Assembly: GCF_904848185.1 (NCBI RefSeq)
Contig: NC_051062.1
Coordinates: forward strand, 14,756,722 to 14,820,721
Source of the DNA: Acanthopagrus latus
Lineage: Eukaryota > Chordata > Actinopteri > Spariformes > Sparidae
Direction: 5' to 3'
Length of the DNA stretch: 64,000 bases
Shown: positions 22,805-34,652 of the stretch, one piece after another
Numbering within the stretch: position 1 is the first letter of the stretch
Layout: the number at the start of each line of letters is the position of its first letter
Made by a program: the position numbers and the translations under genes
Notes under the pieces: generated by a model
Seen by the model: the letters and a program-made list of their open reading frames with translations, nothing else
What the model was told of the DNA's origin: nothing
Databases searched by the model: none

Positions 22805-23300
22805 AGATTTATAATCCATGACCTCGCGTCCTCTCGTCTCTCCGTCTCCGTTATCTCCATCAATAAATGAAGGTGCTGCTAATGCTCCATCTTTGCACGT
22901 CTTATCTCCACCTCTTGTTCGAGGCCTGCTTGGATTTCACAGCCCGGGGCTATTTTCTCTCCCACTTCACATCTCTGAGAGAATAAGGAATTCCAGTGGC
23001 AAAAGCAATCACAAACTCCAGATCAAACGTATCCTCGGCTGAATTCCCTGACAGACTAAAATCATTTGTTCCTCTCGCTAACGCTCAGCGCTGCGTCCCC
23101 CGAACCTCTCGGCTGCTTTGTTTTATGTGGTTTGGGCAGCGGCGTCCTCTGGGCCGCTCTGTCACAGCTAATATTGGAGAACACACAGGCTAACTGCAGC
23201 AGCAGCAGCCGCTCGGCACGCGTCTCGCCTTTTCCCCTCCTGTTAGCGTCCTTTTTCATCAGCCTCCGAGTGAGGATTTACATTATGTCAAGCCCGCTCT
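22805..23300. promoter_or_regulatory. Putative conserved non-coding block
   Basis: Repeat-free, compositionally mixed block (GTTATCTCCATCAATAAATG, GCTAATGCTCC, GGGGCTATTTTCTCTCCC, GGAATTCCAGTGGCAAAAGC). It lies about 1 kb beyond the likely gli 3' end. No coding signal. Inferred from texture only. Confidence 0.3.
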
Positions 23301-23779
23301 TGCCGGCGAGGTAAGACGAGGTCAGGGGAAGTTATTTCAAAGAGGTCGAGCGGCGTCTCAAGAACACGTGGCGCCTCGCTTCTGACACTCGACAGGAAAG
23401 GTTTGAGGAAAGTGCGCTGTCGGCACAGGGTGCAGGAACGCAGCTTCAAAGACAAAAGTTGTGTTGTTGAATTATTGAAGCGATCAACACTCGTACAGGA
23501 GGAAATGAAGGGACGGACTGACGGAGGATAATATTTACTTGGTACAAGAAGCGGCAGATGACGGACTGGACTGAGACCAGAACCGCCTCCATGTTCCGCT
23601 TTAGTGTTTTATCATGAAGTACATGCTGACTCTATAATGTCATGGCGACAGAATTACGACACCAGCAGAGTTGAATATTTTCTTTTTCCCTCCATCTCTC
23701 CTGACACTTGACCCAGCTAGCTTAGCATTAGCCTGCAGCATCACAGATGGTGGCTGTATCTTTCTTTTGTCAGAGATCC

Positions 23780-23785
23780 TTTATT
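23780..23785 (-). terminator. gli2: Candidate gli poly(A) signal
   Basis: TTTATT on the + strand is AATAAA on the gli strand (CCAATAAAGG), about 850 nt past the stop. It is the first AATAAA at a believable distance; one at 24618-24623 lies only ~14 nt after the stop. Confidence 0.4.
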
Positions 23786-24636
23786 GGTTTGTTAGTGAGG
23801 AGGGTTCACTCTGGACAGGTTTGAGAAACTCTGTAACAAAATGAATTTCTCTCTTTTGTAGCCTCTGGCTGAGTCGCTGAACGCTCATCTTTTTAAAGAG
23901 TTGTAACGCATAAAGGACAGTTTTCAGGACATCAAACCAATGAAAGAGACGTTTGTATGTATGAAGGACAACACAGACAGTACTTGTTTAAAAAAATCAA
24001 TGTCAATTTTGTATTTCTTAAAAATGTACAAATGATATTTACATTCATCCAGCACAACAAACTGGTTTAATAATGTACAAAAGAAAAAAAAATTTGATTC
24101 TCTCGTCTCGCTGCCGGAGCAGAACCGATTCATCAATGCATGAGTTCATAATTCAGTCACAAATCAAGTCTCTGATGCCTGACGCGGAGATGTCACAGTT
24201 AATCTCAGCAGCAACGCAGCAATCGAATAATGACTCATTGTTATGATTGGACTGTTTTCTCCTTGAGCAGAGATGAGCGAGTTGATACAGAAACTCGAGT
24301 AATTTACAGCGTAAAAACAAGTCGGTGCTGATGGTACAATCAAATATGTAGGTATCAGATGATTACCTGGTTTACACATTTAGATGTCATCATTTGGCTG
24401 AGCCAGGCACTTAGTAAACTGATCTTACTGCAGACAACTGAAATCATTCTGTTGTTCATGTCATATTTACTACCTAAGGCAAAAAAACTCAAATATGGCT
24501 TTTTAAAAAGATTAAAAAATGGCCATTTTAAATAATCAACAAATGAGACTGTACAGGAAACCAAGAGTCACACACTGCGGAGGCTTTGTGGCACACGATC
24601 ACATCAGTTTTAAGTTGTTTATTGTGCGTCAGGAGT
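23780..24636 (-). other. gli2: gli 3' UTR (approximate end)
   Basis: AT-rich non-coding sequence after the gli stop, with stretches such as AAAAATGGCC and TTTTTTAATC on the gli strand. The end depends on which poly(A) signal is used. Confidence 0.45.
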
Positions 24637-26636
24637 TCAAGAGTTCTGCTCAGACATCAGGTCCAGGAACTTGCTCTCTTCTGCCAGAGCAGTCAGCAAC
24701 GAGCTCATGTCCCCGATGGCCATGTTCCCCGTCGCTGGCGGCACAGACGGCAACGTGACCGAGTTCCTAGGCGTCGTCAGTCGAGAGGAGCTCTGGGAAA
24801 AGCTCTGGAGTAGACCAGGACTCAAGGTTCCCGACATGAGGCTGGAGTGATCCCCGTCATCCAGCATGGTATCAAAGTCTATCTGTGTTTGCACCAGTGG
24901 TGCAGTACAGTCTGCAGTCCTGGATGCCTGGTTGTTGCCTGAACTGGGAGGACTGGGAGGTACGTTCACCAGAGGGTCCAAGTTCCCGTTTGGCTCGAAT
25001 ACTTGAATCTGCCCTGTGTAGTACACGGCGTTGTCGTCAGAGTTCTGTTCGCAATAAAGTCCTAAAACTTCCTCGCTGGGTAATCTGGAGGCTGCATCCT
25101 CGTTGGAATGATTTGGACGCCTCGGTTGCTGTGACACCTTTGGCCCTGACAGGTGCCTGTTCAGAGATTTCGGTACTGTTGGTGGTCTTGGTTGGAGATT
25201 CCCAGTTTGCAGGAGAATCTGGGGGTTCATGTTACAGTTCTGCTGATCAGAAATCATGACTGATCCATCACAGTCCTCAATTTTAACTTGTACGGGCTGA
25301 AAACCAGCATCAGCAAAGTGCACGTTAACAGTCTCCAGGTGGACCGGCTCCTGTTTACAGGGTGGATACGTGGTGTTCCCGTTCTTATCAAAGGGACTGA
25401 TGCCTGTGTTGAACCTGCACTGAGAGCGAAGTCCTTCATTGAGATTTGACGACTGCTGGAAGCGGTTCTCTCCCGGTTCGGTACTCGGCTGTTTGCATCT
25501 CTGCTGCGTTGTGTTGACGAGGTTTTGGATCATCTGCTGGTTGTCGTGTAAAGATCCAAAGTTCTGGTTCTGCTGGAGGACAGCGAGGTTCCCATGAAGC
25601 TGCAGTTTGGAGTAATCCTGGCTGGCATCCATGGGTCCCAGGGAGTTGTTCCACTGAACATCGGCCTTACAGTCCCTCGGTGAAGATGGACCCATCTGTC
25701 GCTGCTGCCCTGGACTCATGCCAACTGGACTGGGTAGGTTAACGATGGCCATCCTTCTCTGAAAGTTGGGGACCAGTTCTTGTTGAGTGGTTGTGTCTCT
25801 GTTGTCTGACAGTATCAGGTCTTCCTCACAGATGTCACCGGTTATCATCTCCATGGTGACGTTCTCTGTAATGCTGGGTGGTCGCAGGCTGTGAGGGTGG
25901 CGGTGGGGACTACCATCCGGTCGCAGGCAGCCTGGAGGTGGATGGGGCTGCATGGTCACCCCTCCGCTCAGTGTACCCATGCTGTTGTAGCGCTGCATTT
26001 GCGGCTGGTTGTGATAATTCAGGCGTCTCACGGGGTCGCTGGCTCTGCGGGGGATGTTGGACGGGACCTCATGAGGCATCACGCTCCGTGTGTGGTAGCT
26101 GCTGTACTGCCTGGAGGGTGCTACCTTGTAGGTGCTGGAGGATTCTGGGGAGTCGCCATAAAGGGCTGTGTTGGTCTTCATGTATGGAAGAGGTGTAGGT
26201 GGTGCACCTCCAATGGCAGCAGCATATTTTGCCTTGAGGCGGTAGTGCTGGGCAGGGGTCAGACTGAGGGGGCTGGGTAAGCCCCTTCCTCCGTACCCTC
26301 CTCCTCCTCCGCTGCTTCCCCCACACTGGCTGGTCTGACTGGAGCGGCGTGAGATGTCTGCAGAGATGGGGTCATAGGAGTCAGCAGAGCTGAGGTTGTT
26401 AAGGCGGTTGGCACTGAACTGTGAGGCCTGGCTCGAGCGCCGACTAGAGTAGCACGGGGAGATGCCTGAGGAGCGGCGGCTGAGGGTGTAAACTGAGCTC
26501 AGGGTACTGGAGGTGCTGTCCCGGCGCTCGGAAAGGTTCTCCAGCAAAGTCGTTTTACCAGAGCTCAGATCACCCAAGCCAGATCCAGGGAAGGACACCA
26601 GACCACCACCCATACGTGGACTCTCCAGGAGGGACC
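24637..26636 (-). CDS. gli2: gli last exon: phospho-degron cluster and activation domain
   Basis: 665 residues plus stop, entered by two bases completing a Gly codon (acceptor CTCTACAG). Near the start are ERRDSTSSTLSS, SRRSSGISPC, SSRRSSQASQ, SSADSYDPIS and SRRSSQTSQ, the PKA-primed GSK3/CK1 sites that drive ubiquitination and processing, then RRASDPVRR. A conserved LTPAQHYRLKAKYAAA follows. The middle is Gln/Asn-rich. VQVKIEDC carries a SUMO consensus. The C-terminus has QIDFDTMLDDGDHSS, SSRLTTPRNSVTLPS, GDMSSLLTALAEESKFLDL, the acidic activation domain. A GLI3-type RRCS site between the SRRSSQ and RRASD sites is not evident. Confidence 0.96.
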
Positions 26637-29600
26637 CTGTAGAGGAACAGATGAACAGAACAGAACATGTCAGACACTCAATTTTAGGACACAGTGGAGC
26701 ATCTAGCAGTGAGAGTAAGAGTAACTTGAGCTAAAAGGAGAGTGAATGTGGGGCGTCTTGTTAAATTGGGAGTAGTCAAAGAGTCTTTTCAGACCTGGTT
26801 TTACCATCAGTCCAGGCGGATCTGATTACAAGTGGACAGCTCACGTCTTCTACACAAAGAAGGACAGAGTTTCGTGTAGAATTATAACCATCATCTTTGT
26901 CCCGTGACTCACCGCTTGCTGGTATGGGTGGCAGCTTGGTGCCGAGGACCAGGGGCGTTGGGTTGCCGGCCCACCGACACGAGTCCCTCACTGTCATCAG
27001 CTTCTCCTTCTTCAGATGCTCCAGGCGCTGGCAGGTGCCGAGCTGCTTTCGGAAGTGGAGCCCCAACACCGCGACCCCACCGGTGGAATCATCACAGCCC
27101 AACGACTCCACGAAGGGCAGGTCGTCCAGGGTGCTGAGGTCCCCCAGGCTCCCCCCGCTGTGCGCCGCCATTTCTACTCCACTGTCATTGTTGGTGGCAC
27201 TGCCAAGTGGTGATGGTTCGCTGCTACATGATGACTGACCGCCAGGGCTGGACTGATACATCTAGACAGAGGAAAGAGAAGAAAAAAGACTGTTTGTCCA
27301 AAGAAACAGTTTTTCTCTGCAGAACAAAAGTGGAACAGTGCTTCACATGGCACGGAGAACAGTGAATCATTCAATGTTTTATCCTCCCCCGGCTTAATTG
27401 TAAATAATGAGTGTTTTTTGGGATGGGGTGAAGAGGTGGGGGTGCACCACAGATTACAGACTGTCTTAGTCTGTCTGTGAATTAGAAATGGGCAGGATGA
27501 AAGGCTGCTTGAGCCCGAGCCAGAGTGCCAGAGCGATCATCACAAGATGTGATCACGTTTTCAAAAACTGAGCTGTGAGTGTGGAGGCTGTTTGAACATT
27601 TAGGTGAGCAAGAAGCTTTGCTTGTCAGCGACTTGTTTCAGTTAGTTTTACACTGAAAATCCTCTGAGGCTTTTCTCTCTTTCACCTGCAGAGGTTTTTT
27701 CTTCCCTTTGCTTTGTTCTGTATTTCTTCTGGGAACAAATAAAGCCAAACTTCACGGCTCAGCCTGCACTTTGAAATCATTATTCTGACTGTAGTTGTTG
27801 TTAAAATTTGTTTTCTAATCGTTTCTAACAAAGACATCAAGTTGAAATTCACAGCTCATGATCTGACATTTCTGCATCGTAGTGTAAAAGCGTTGTATTT
27901 AATCTCTTTCCCTCAGACAATAACGGTTGCATATCTCTCTAAATGAACCTCGACCAGCCTCAGTTTCCTCACAGTCTCTAATATATTCGCTGCTAAAAAG
28001 CTGCTGTCGTGATCACAGCTTGATAGTTGGCTCTGTTTGCACAGAGCGCCATAACCAATTCCCAGTGTTTGAATATTAATCCTGGAGCGGCTTTTATCAT
28101 GTTCAGGCTCTGACGTGTGTTTGATAGATCTCCACTGTCGGTTTAAACTGCCGGTGTCAAGGAAAAGTGACGTACATGGCTTCAGAGATGAAATGCAGTC
28201 CGAGCACTTCCTCTCTTTATTTTTAAATTCGTCATCTAGTTTTGGAATGAACCAGTTTATGAGATGGAGGAAATGGTGAAAGATGTTAAACGATGAGTCA
28301 AAATGGTGACGGGGACGCGTCGGAGAGCTCACCTTAGTAAAGTCTGTCCGTTAGGAAAGTCAGGAAAGGGAGAAAAATCAAGACAATCAAGCAGCGAGCA
28401 GAGGAAAGGTTTGAACAAAGAGGCCTAAACATGGAAATGTAACGGGTCGTTTTCCACCTGAGCTCACCTCTGACTGTTTCATAGGCACGATGTTGGTGTA
28501 AATAAGGAAATGAAGAAATATTATGTGATTTCATCTGGTTGTACTCCTCTTGTAATTTTAAATCCCAACCAGTAGTAGGAGTTTTGGCAAACACTAGTAA
28601 AAGTGCTAAGATAAGGTCAATTAAGACGTTAGCTTCAGCAATTATTACTTTGAAAGATGTGAACCTGTTTTTAAAGAATTTAAGATGGCACTGATGATTT
28701 TGAATTTCTTGTGGACAGTGTTTCCAACATCATAAAGTTCCCCGAACTCAACAACTCACTAAATTGAGTGTTTTTTAAAGGGAGTCTGGGGACGTTCGCC
28801 ACAGGCGACAGAATTAAACACCATTTGACATATTGTGAATTGGTACATCACATCTGCCGTGTGCATGTTATTTTTGCATAAAATGATCAGCTAGAATAAA
28901 TAATAAATATTTCAGTGTGTTCAAACGTCTTCAGCTGAATGTCAGAAATACTTATAGTGGTGTGTGTGTGTGTGTGTGTCTGTGTGTGTGTCTGTGTGTG
29001 TGTGTGTGTGATGGAAATTCAGACTGTAACGTTTCAAAAGAGCCCAAAACCTCGACTGTTCAGCTCTGAATTAACTTTAGGTCTGGCGAGGAAAGGCGTT
29101 AAAAATGTATAATCAACTTTCTGAGCGTTCTCACCACAGAGTTTTCCGTCTTGATGGATTTGACGTGCAGGTAGTCCTCCACACCTCGGGGGGAGCTGTT
29201 GCTGTCGGACATCTTGTCCTCCCTCTGGATTCTCTCTCTGTTTCCCGTCTCGTTCTCGCCGTTCTCTCTCGGCGGCCTCGGCGGCAGGTCGGCACGCTGC
29301 TTCTTGGTGACGTGGGCCTCCGGGCCGTGGACCGTCTTCACGTGCTTCCTGAGAGAGCTGGGGTCCGTGTAGCGCTTCGTACAGCCGGGGATCTTACATA
29401 CGTAGGGTTTCTATGAGGAAATATAGATGGTAATCGATTAAAGGTCCAGTGTGTAGGATTGAGTGGCATCTAGTGGTGACGTTATCTCTATAATCTCTAT
29501 TGACAGTTAGCTGAATGAGCTGTTAGCACTTCCTGTCAGCAGTGAACTCTGTGGTGTTCAGCCAACTATCACTGGATCACTGTGATACTGGAGAAAACTT

Positions 29601-31240
29601 AAAAACGTGATTTTTCTGCACATGGAAAGAGCATCTTTTCTTCTGGTTCATTAAACACATACTTAGATTGATGGTGTTAGTTTCAGCAGGAATATGTCAC
29701 TGTGCAGGTCTGTGTGCAGAACATGTTGTTTCTGAAACGCTGCCAGGTTTCATTTTCTCCTCGCCGTCTGCAGGTGGTCCGCCTCAGCAGGGCGGAGAGA
29801 GGCGGTGAGCATGATTGGCCCTAATGCATCATGGGTCGTCGTGCTCATTTTGTCTACACCTCATTATTTACCCTCAAACGATACACACAGGAGTTGTAAA
29901 GCGACTGCCTGACATGAAATTGTCTTGATGTGGAGAAGATGAGGGCTGCAGTCGAAGGTGAACTGTGCTATTCAGAGTGACAGAAGGCTTCACCTTCAAA
30001 CACGTGTTTCATCTCCCTCTGACAGAATTTCTTACCGATCTCTCTATAAGAAAGTCTGTGTGAAGTTCCAGTTTTGCGTACCTCGTTGGAGTGTGTCCGG
30101 TTCTGGTGTTTGGCTCGGTCCGAGGCGTTAGAGAAGGCTTTGTTGCATCCTTCGTGCTCGCAGACGTACGGTTTCTCGCCGGTGTGCGAGCGCAGATGAG
30201 TTTTGAGATTCTCCAGTCGGGAGTAGGCCTTGGAGCAGCCCTCGAACTGCAGAGGAAGACAAACAAACAGGAAATGAACATATTGTTGACAAATCTATAA
30301 AAAATGCTTCTCACGTCTAAATGGGAAGGTGTTTTAAAACTTAAATAAAAGAAAAAATCTCCAAAACATTATTAAATAATTTACTATTAGCACTTCCTGT
30401 TAGTAGTGAACTCATGAACGTACAGACAACTGTCACTGGATCACTGTGATACTGAAGAAAACTTAAAAACATGATGTTTCTAAGGCAAGTTCTGCACATG
30501 TGAGGAGCGTCCTTTTTCTTAAATCTCTCTCTTCGTCAGAGTCATAACACAGATATTTTTATATTCAGTCTAACTTGCACTTCAAGACATCATTTATTCA
30601 GATGTCGTTCACAATTACAGGTTCATTAATGTGTAGAAATACCAGAAAAAATGAAGTTTCTTACATAATACAGAACTTGCCTTAGAAAGTTATGTTTTTA
30701 AGTTCTCTTCAGTGTCACAGCGATCCAGTGATAGTTGTCTGTACATACATGAACACACTGCAAACAGGAAGTGCTAACAGCTAATTCAGCAAAGTTTTAA
30801 TGGAGTTTTGGAGCATTTTCTTTTATTATTATCATTTTTATTATAGAAATGTAAGGGGTTTTTTTTTGGGATGAACTGCTCCTTTAATCCCTCCAGATGT
30901 TTGATGAAGCAGCTGCTGTAAGATTAATGCATTCATATAATCTGTGATGAGTAGAAGAAGAAAGAAATCTTCAATCCAGCCATCCCAGGGGTGTGAGTGT
31001 GTGTGTTTTACTGACAGTGTGTGTTGCCGGTGTTTAGAGAGTGTGTGTCGCCACCCGTGGGGGCGCCGCGGCCATCCGTTACCCACCGTGCACTTGTGTG
31101 GTTTCTCCCCTGTGTGTCGGCGCATGTGAACCACCAGCATGTACTGAGCTTTGAAGGGCTTCTGCTCCCGCGAACAGTCGTCCCAGCGGCACACGAACTC
31201 CTTCTTCTCTCCGTGGATGTGGTCATTATTGATGTGCTGT

Positions 31241-31276
<36 letters not shown>

Positions 31277-33378
31277 CACACACACATGCAGAGAAATGAG
31301 AGGTTTTCTGGCGAGAGTTGTCCACTAAGAGGCTCTCATGTTGCTCTCGGTAGGATTTCTCTGTAGAAATCCATCTTATCAGAGTAAATCTCAGAGGAAG
31401 CTGCAGCAGAGGAAAAGTGTTCCAGCCCTGCTAATTAGGACCACGTAGACTCTCGATACCGCCAAAATAAAAGTCAGACTTAAGAGTCAGCTCTGAATAT
31501 TCTCCCACAATGTAAAGTTTTGTTTGGTAATATTAGTTTAAGTTATTTCTTTTAAAGAAAAAGTGGATAAATGCTGCCCAGAACTCTGATCTGAATGTTA
31601 TTTCCAGGACTTCATCATCCTCCTCTTTACTCGTCTTCTTTGGTTTCTTTTGCTCTGAAACATCAACAAAACGTATCAGATCATTGTGTGTTTATAACCG
31701 TCGTATTCACAGATGTTTACAGCTTCACATTAGGAGCTCTCTCCATGGCTGACTGCTGATTGTGACCCTCAAGTCCCAAAATCAATCCAGTATACCTTGA
31801 AATTAATAATCCAAAACAAACAGCACTCGATAAGATTTGATCTCACGACTCTCTCTGAATTCTCCTTCCATCTAATTCTTGCAGTTTGCAGTTTTTTCCT
31901 GCCGTCGTCTGTTTGACCTGCAAACCGTCATCAGTTCCGTTTTTTTTTTCTTTTCTTCTTCCCATCACAACAAGCAGAGTCTTGGTTAAAAGGGTCTTAA
32001 GCATTCCTCACTTCCAGTGAAGCAAAGAGAGAAAAGAGGCAGCAGGGTGAGGGGATTAGTGAGGCCTGCTGGGGGGCGATGCTGTCCATCATTCATTAAA
32101 CTTCATTCTTCTTTCTGTCTGGAGAAAATCTCCCATAAAGCCGCTCACCTCTGCGACTGTTTACAGACTGCTGGAGCTGCTATGTGTGGCATTTTAAACA
32201 TCAGTGTTTCATTGTCCACATCGCTGCGACGCTTTGATGTGATTCCTGTAAACAAATGAGAGTGCGGTCGCAGCGACTGCCCGCAGTATCGTTACTGTGC
32301 TATTGTTTTCTGCAAATCAAGGCCACATTTCCCGTAAACTCCATCACTTCCTCTCCTCTCCGCTGGCAGAGCGACGCTGCTTTTCTCTTTGGATTCGAGG
32401 ACGAATCAGTTTCAGCATTTCTTGGATTCTTTTGGTCACCAGAAACATGCCTTCAGATTCAGCTCTGTTCTCTTTCCTCCCTAACATGTTGTAAAGTGAT
32501 TAAAAACAGAATACAAAGCAGAAAGTAGCAGAGGTTGCCAGGTTTGGCAGCAGCATCCTGCAATATAGCCAGACACTCTGCACAAAGTGCTGGGCAGATG
32601 GATGATTAGTGAGTGTTGGTGGTGTTAGTTGTTGGTGCGTGTCCTAACTTTAGACAGCTAGGCTAGCTGTTTCCCCCTGTTTCCAGTCTTTATGCTAAGC
32701 TAAGATAACACATCTTGATCTCAGATTTTCAACTAGAACTTAATCTAATTCAGGTCTGTTTAAAGATGATGGAGACAGGTCTGTGTAAAGATGGAGACAG
32801 GTCTGTGTAGAGATGGAGACAGGTCTGTGTAAAGATGGAGACAGGTCTGTGTAAAGATGGAGACAGGTCTGTGTAAAGATGATGGAGACAGGTCTGTGTA
32901 AAGATGGAGACAGGTCTGTGTAAAGATGGAGACAGGTCTGTGTAAAGATGGAGACAGGTCTGTGTAAAGATGGAGACAGGTCTGTAAAGATGGAGACAGG
33001 TCTGTAAAGATGGAGACAGGTCTGTAAAGATGGAGACAGGTCTGTGTAAAGATGGAGACAGGTCTGTGTAAAGATGGAGACAGGTCTGTAAAGATGGAGA
33101 CAGGTCTGTAAAGATGGAGACAGGTCTGTAGAGATGGAGACAGGTCTGTGTAAAGATGGAGACAGGTCTGTGTAAAGATGGAGACAGGTCTGTGTAAAGA
33201 TGATGGAGACAGGTCTCTGCACGTTTGTCTCCAGTGTTCGGTGTATTTCAGTCAGGGGACGACGAAGCAGAAAAAGCAGATTTTTTATTCATCTTTTCTT
33301 CCCCGTGCTCGTATTGTTTAGTTTGACATGTATAATTTGAGGATCACAGGCGCTCTGCTTATTTGTTGAAGCTCTTGT

Positions 33379-33436
<58 letters not shown>

Positions 33437-34586
33437 ACTCTTACGTGGACCAGCTGCTCCTGCGTGTCGTACTCCTTGCTGCAGCCCTCCCAGTGGCAGT
33501 TAGTCTCGTAAACGGCCTCCGGCTCCTGCTTACAGTCGTCTCGGTCCACGTCGTCCTTCAGGTCCAACAGGCTGCTGTGATGGTTCTGTGGAGAACACAA
33601 ATCACACCAAACATCCCACATTTATATATATGCTAAAAAAATTGGATATAAAAACACAGAGAATCAGTAAAAAGCTGCTGACACAAGTTTATGTTTGTGT
33701 GGACTTTCACAGTTGTCCTGCAGTCAGGGTGTGTCAGCAGCACATGTGGAACCGTTCAGTGTGTAAAGTCACATCCAGCTGTTTGTTCATGGGTTTTACC
33801 TGATATGATCACCAGAGACAGTAAATTACAGATTGAGGTGCATCATGCTGCTCTCAAGTTAAAGAGGCTGGAATCACATTTGTTTTGACAACTTCCACCA
33901 CAAACACACACACAAACACACACAGCACTTGTGTTTACAGCTCCCTCTAATCCAGGCAGCGTGAACGTTAACGCAGCAAACACACAAATACCATCTGCAC
34001 GTTTCAGACAAAAGCAAACGATCAGAGAGCGTGATCACAGCGGCAGGACGCTTCTCAGCAAGGTGGGAATTAAAAATATAACAATCTGTGACAGCACGTG
34101 TTCTCTACAAATCCTAAACTTTGAATCCAAGTTGTAACTCTCAAAGAAAAAAGGACCAGAAACATTTTAACATTTTTAAAATATGTCCTCGTCTACGACT
34201 CCCAGAAAATGTTTGTTAATACTTGTAACGTCACAAACACGCTGCTGTTCATACTCTCACCATCGCTGACGTCGACAAAATAAATCCCAAAAGTTCTTGT
34301 TCTTTTTTACTCTCTTATGTTCTTAATCTCCCAAAAGTTCCAGTTTCTTTACTCGTCATTTAACAAAGATTCCCTCACTTCTCCAAACTGTCCAGACATC
34401 CCGTCTCCTGTTCTCCTGTATTAACGTTCCACATATTCTCGACTTGCTTCACGAGACGATCCGTCACCACAGAAAAGTTTAAAACGCTTAAAAAAAAAAA
34501 CGTGTTCACGCTCGCCGACTGAGACTGAAGTCGTATGAGAGCACAAACTGACACTCGGCTTGTCCCATCCGGCTTCCTGTACACCT

Positions 34587-34652
<66 letters not shown>

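Larger units (their letters stand above)
9126..23779. other. Intergenic region between convergent clasp2 and gli
   Basis: No exon with domain similarity or a supported open frame was found. The large open frames here are translations of tandem repeats. Contents are MITEs, a minisatellite, a polypurine tract, degenerate ~60-bp repeats and several blocks resembling conserved non-coding DNA, listed separately. Confidence 0.7.

Noticed and set aside
24618..24623. AATAAA on the gli strand 14 nt after the stop codon
   Set aside because: It would give a 3' UTR of only about 30-40 nt, implausible for a GLI gene; the later signal at 23780 is preferred.
25875..25883. Perfect GLI consensus TGGGTGGTC inside gli's own last exon
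   Set aside because: A 9-base match is expected roughly once by chance in a window this size on two strands, and here it is explained by coding sequence (PPSITEN region).
30841..31086. Extension of the finger 2 open frame beyond KPHKCT
   Set aside because: The GTGGGT donor at 31086 and the FEGC continuation in the next exon show that this is intron read-through.
32740..33222. 160-residue open frame on the - strand
   Set aside because: Translation of the 22-bp minisatellite in a gli intron.
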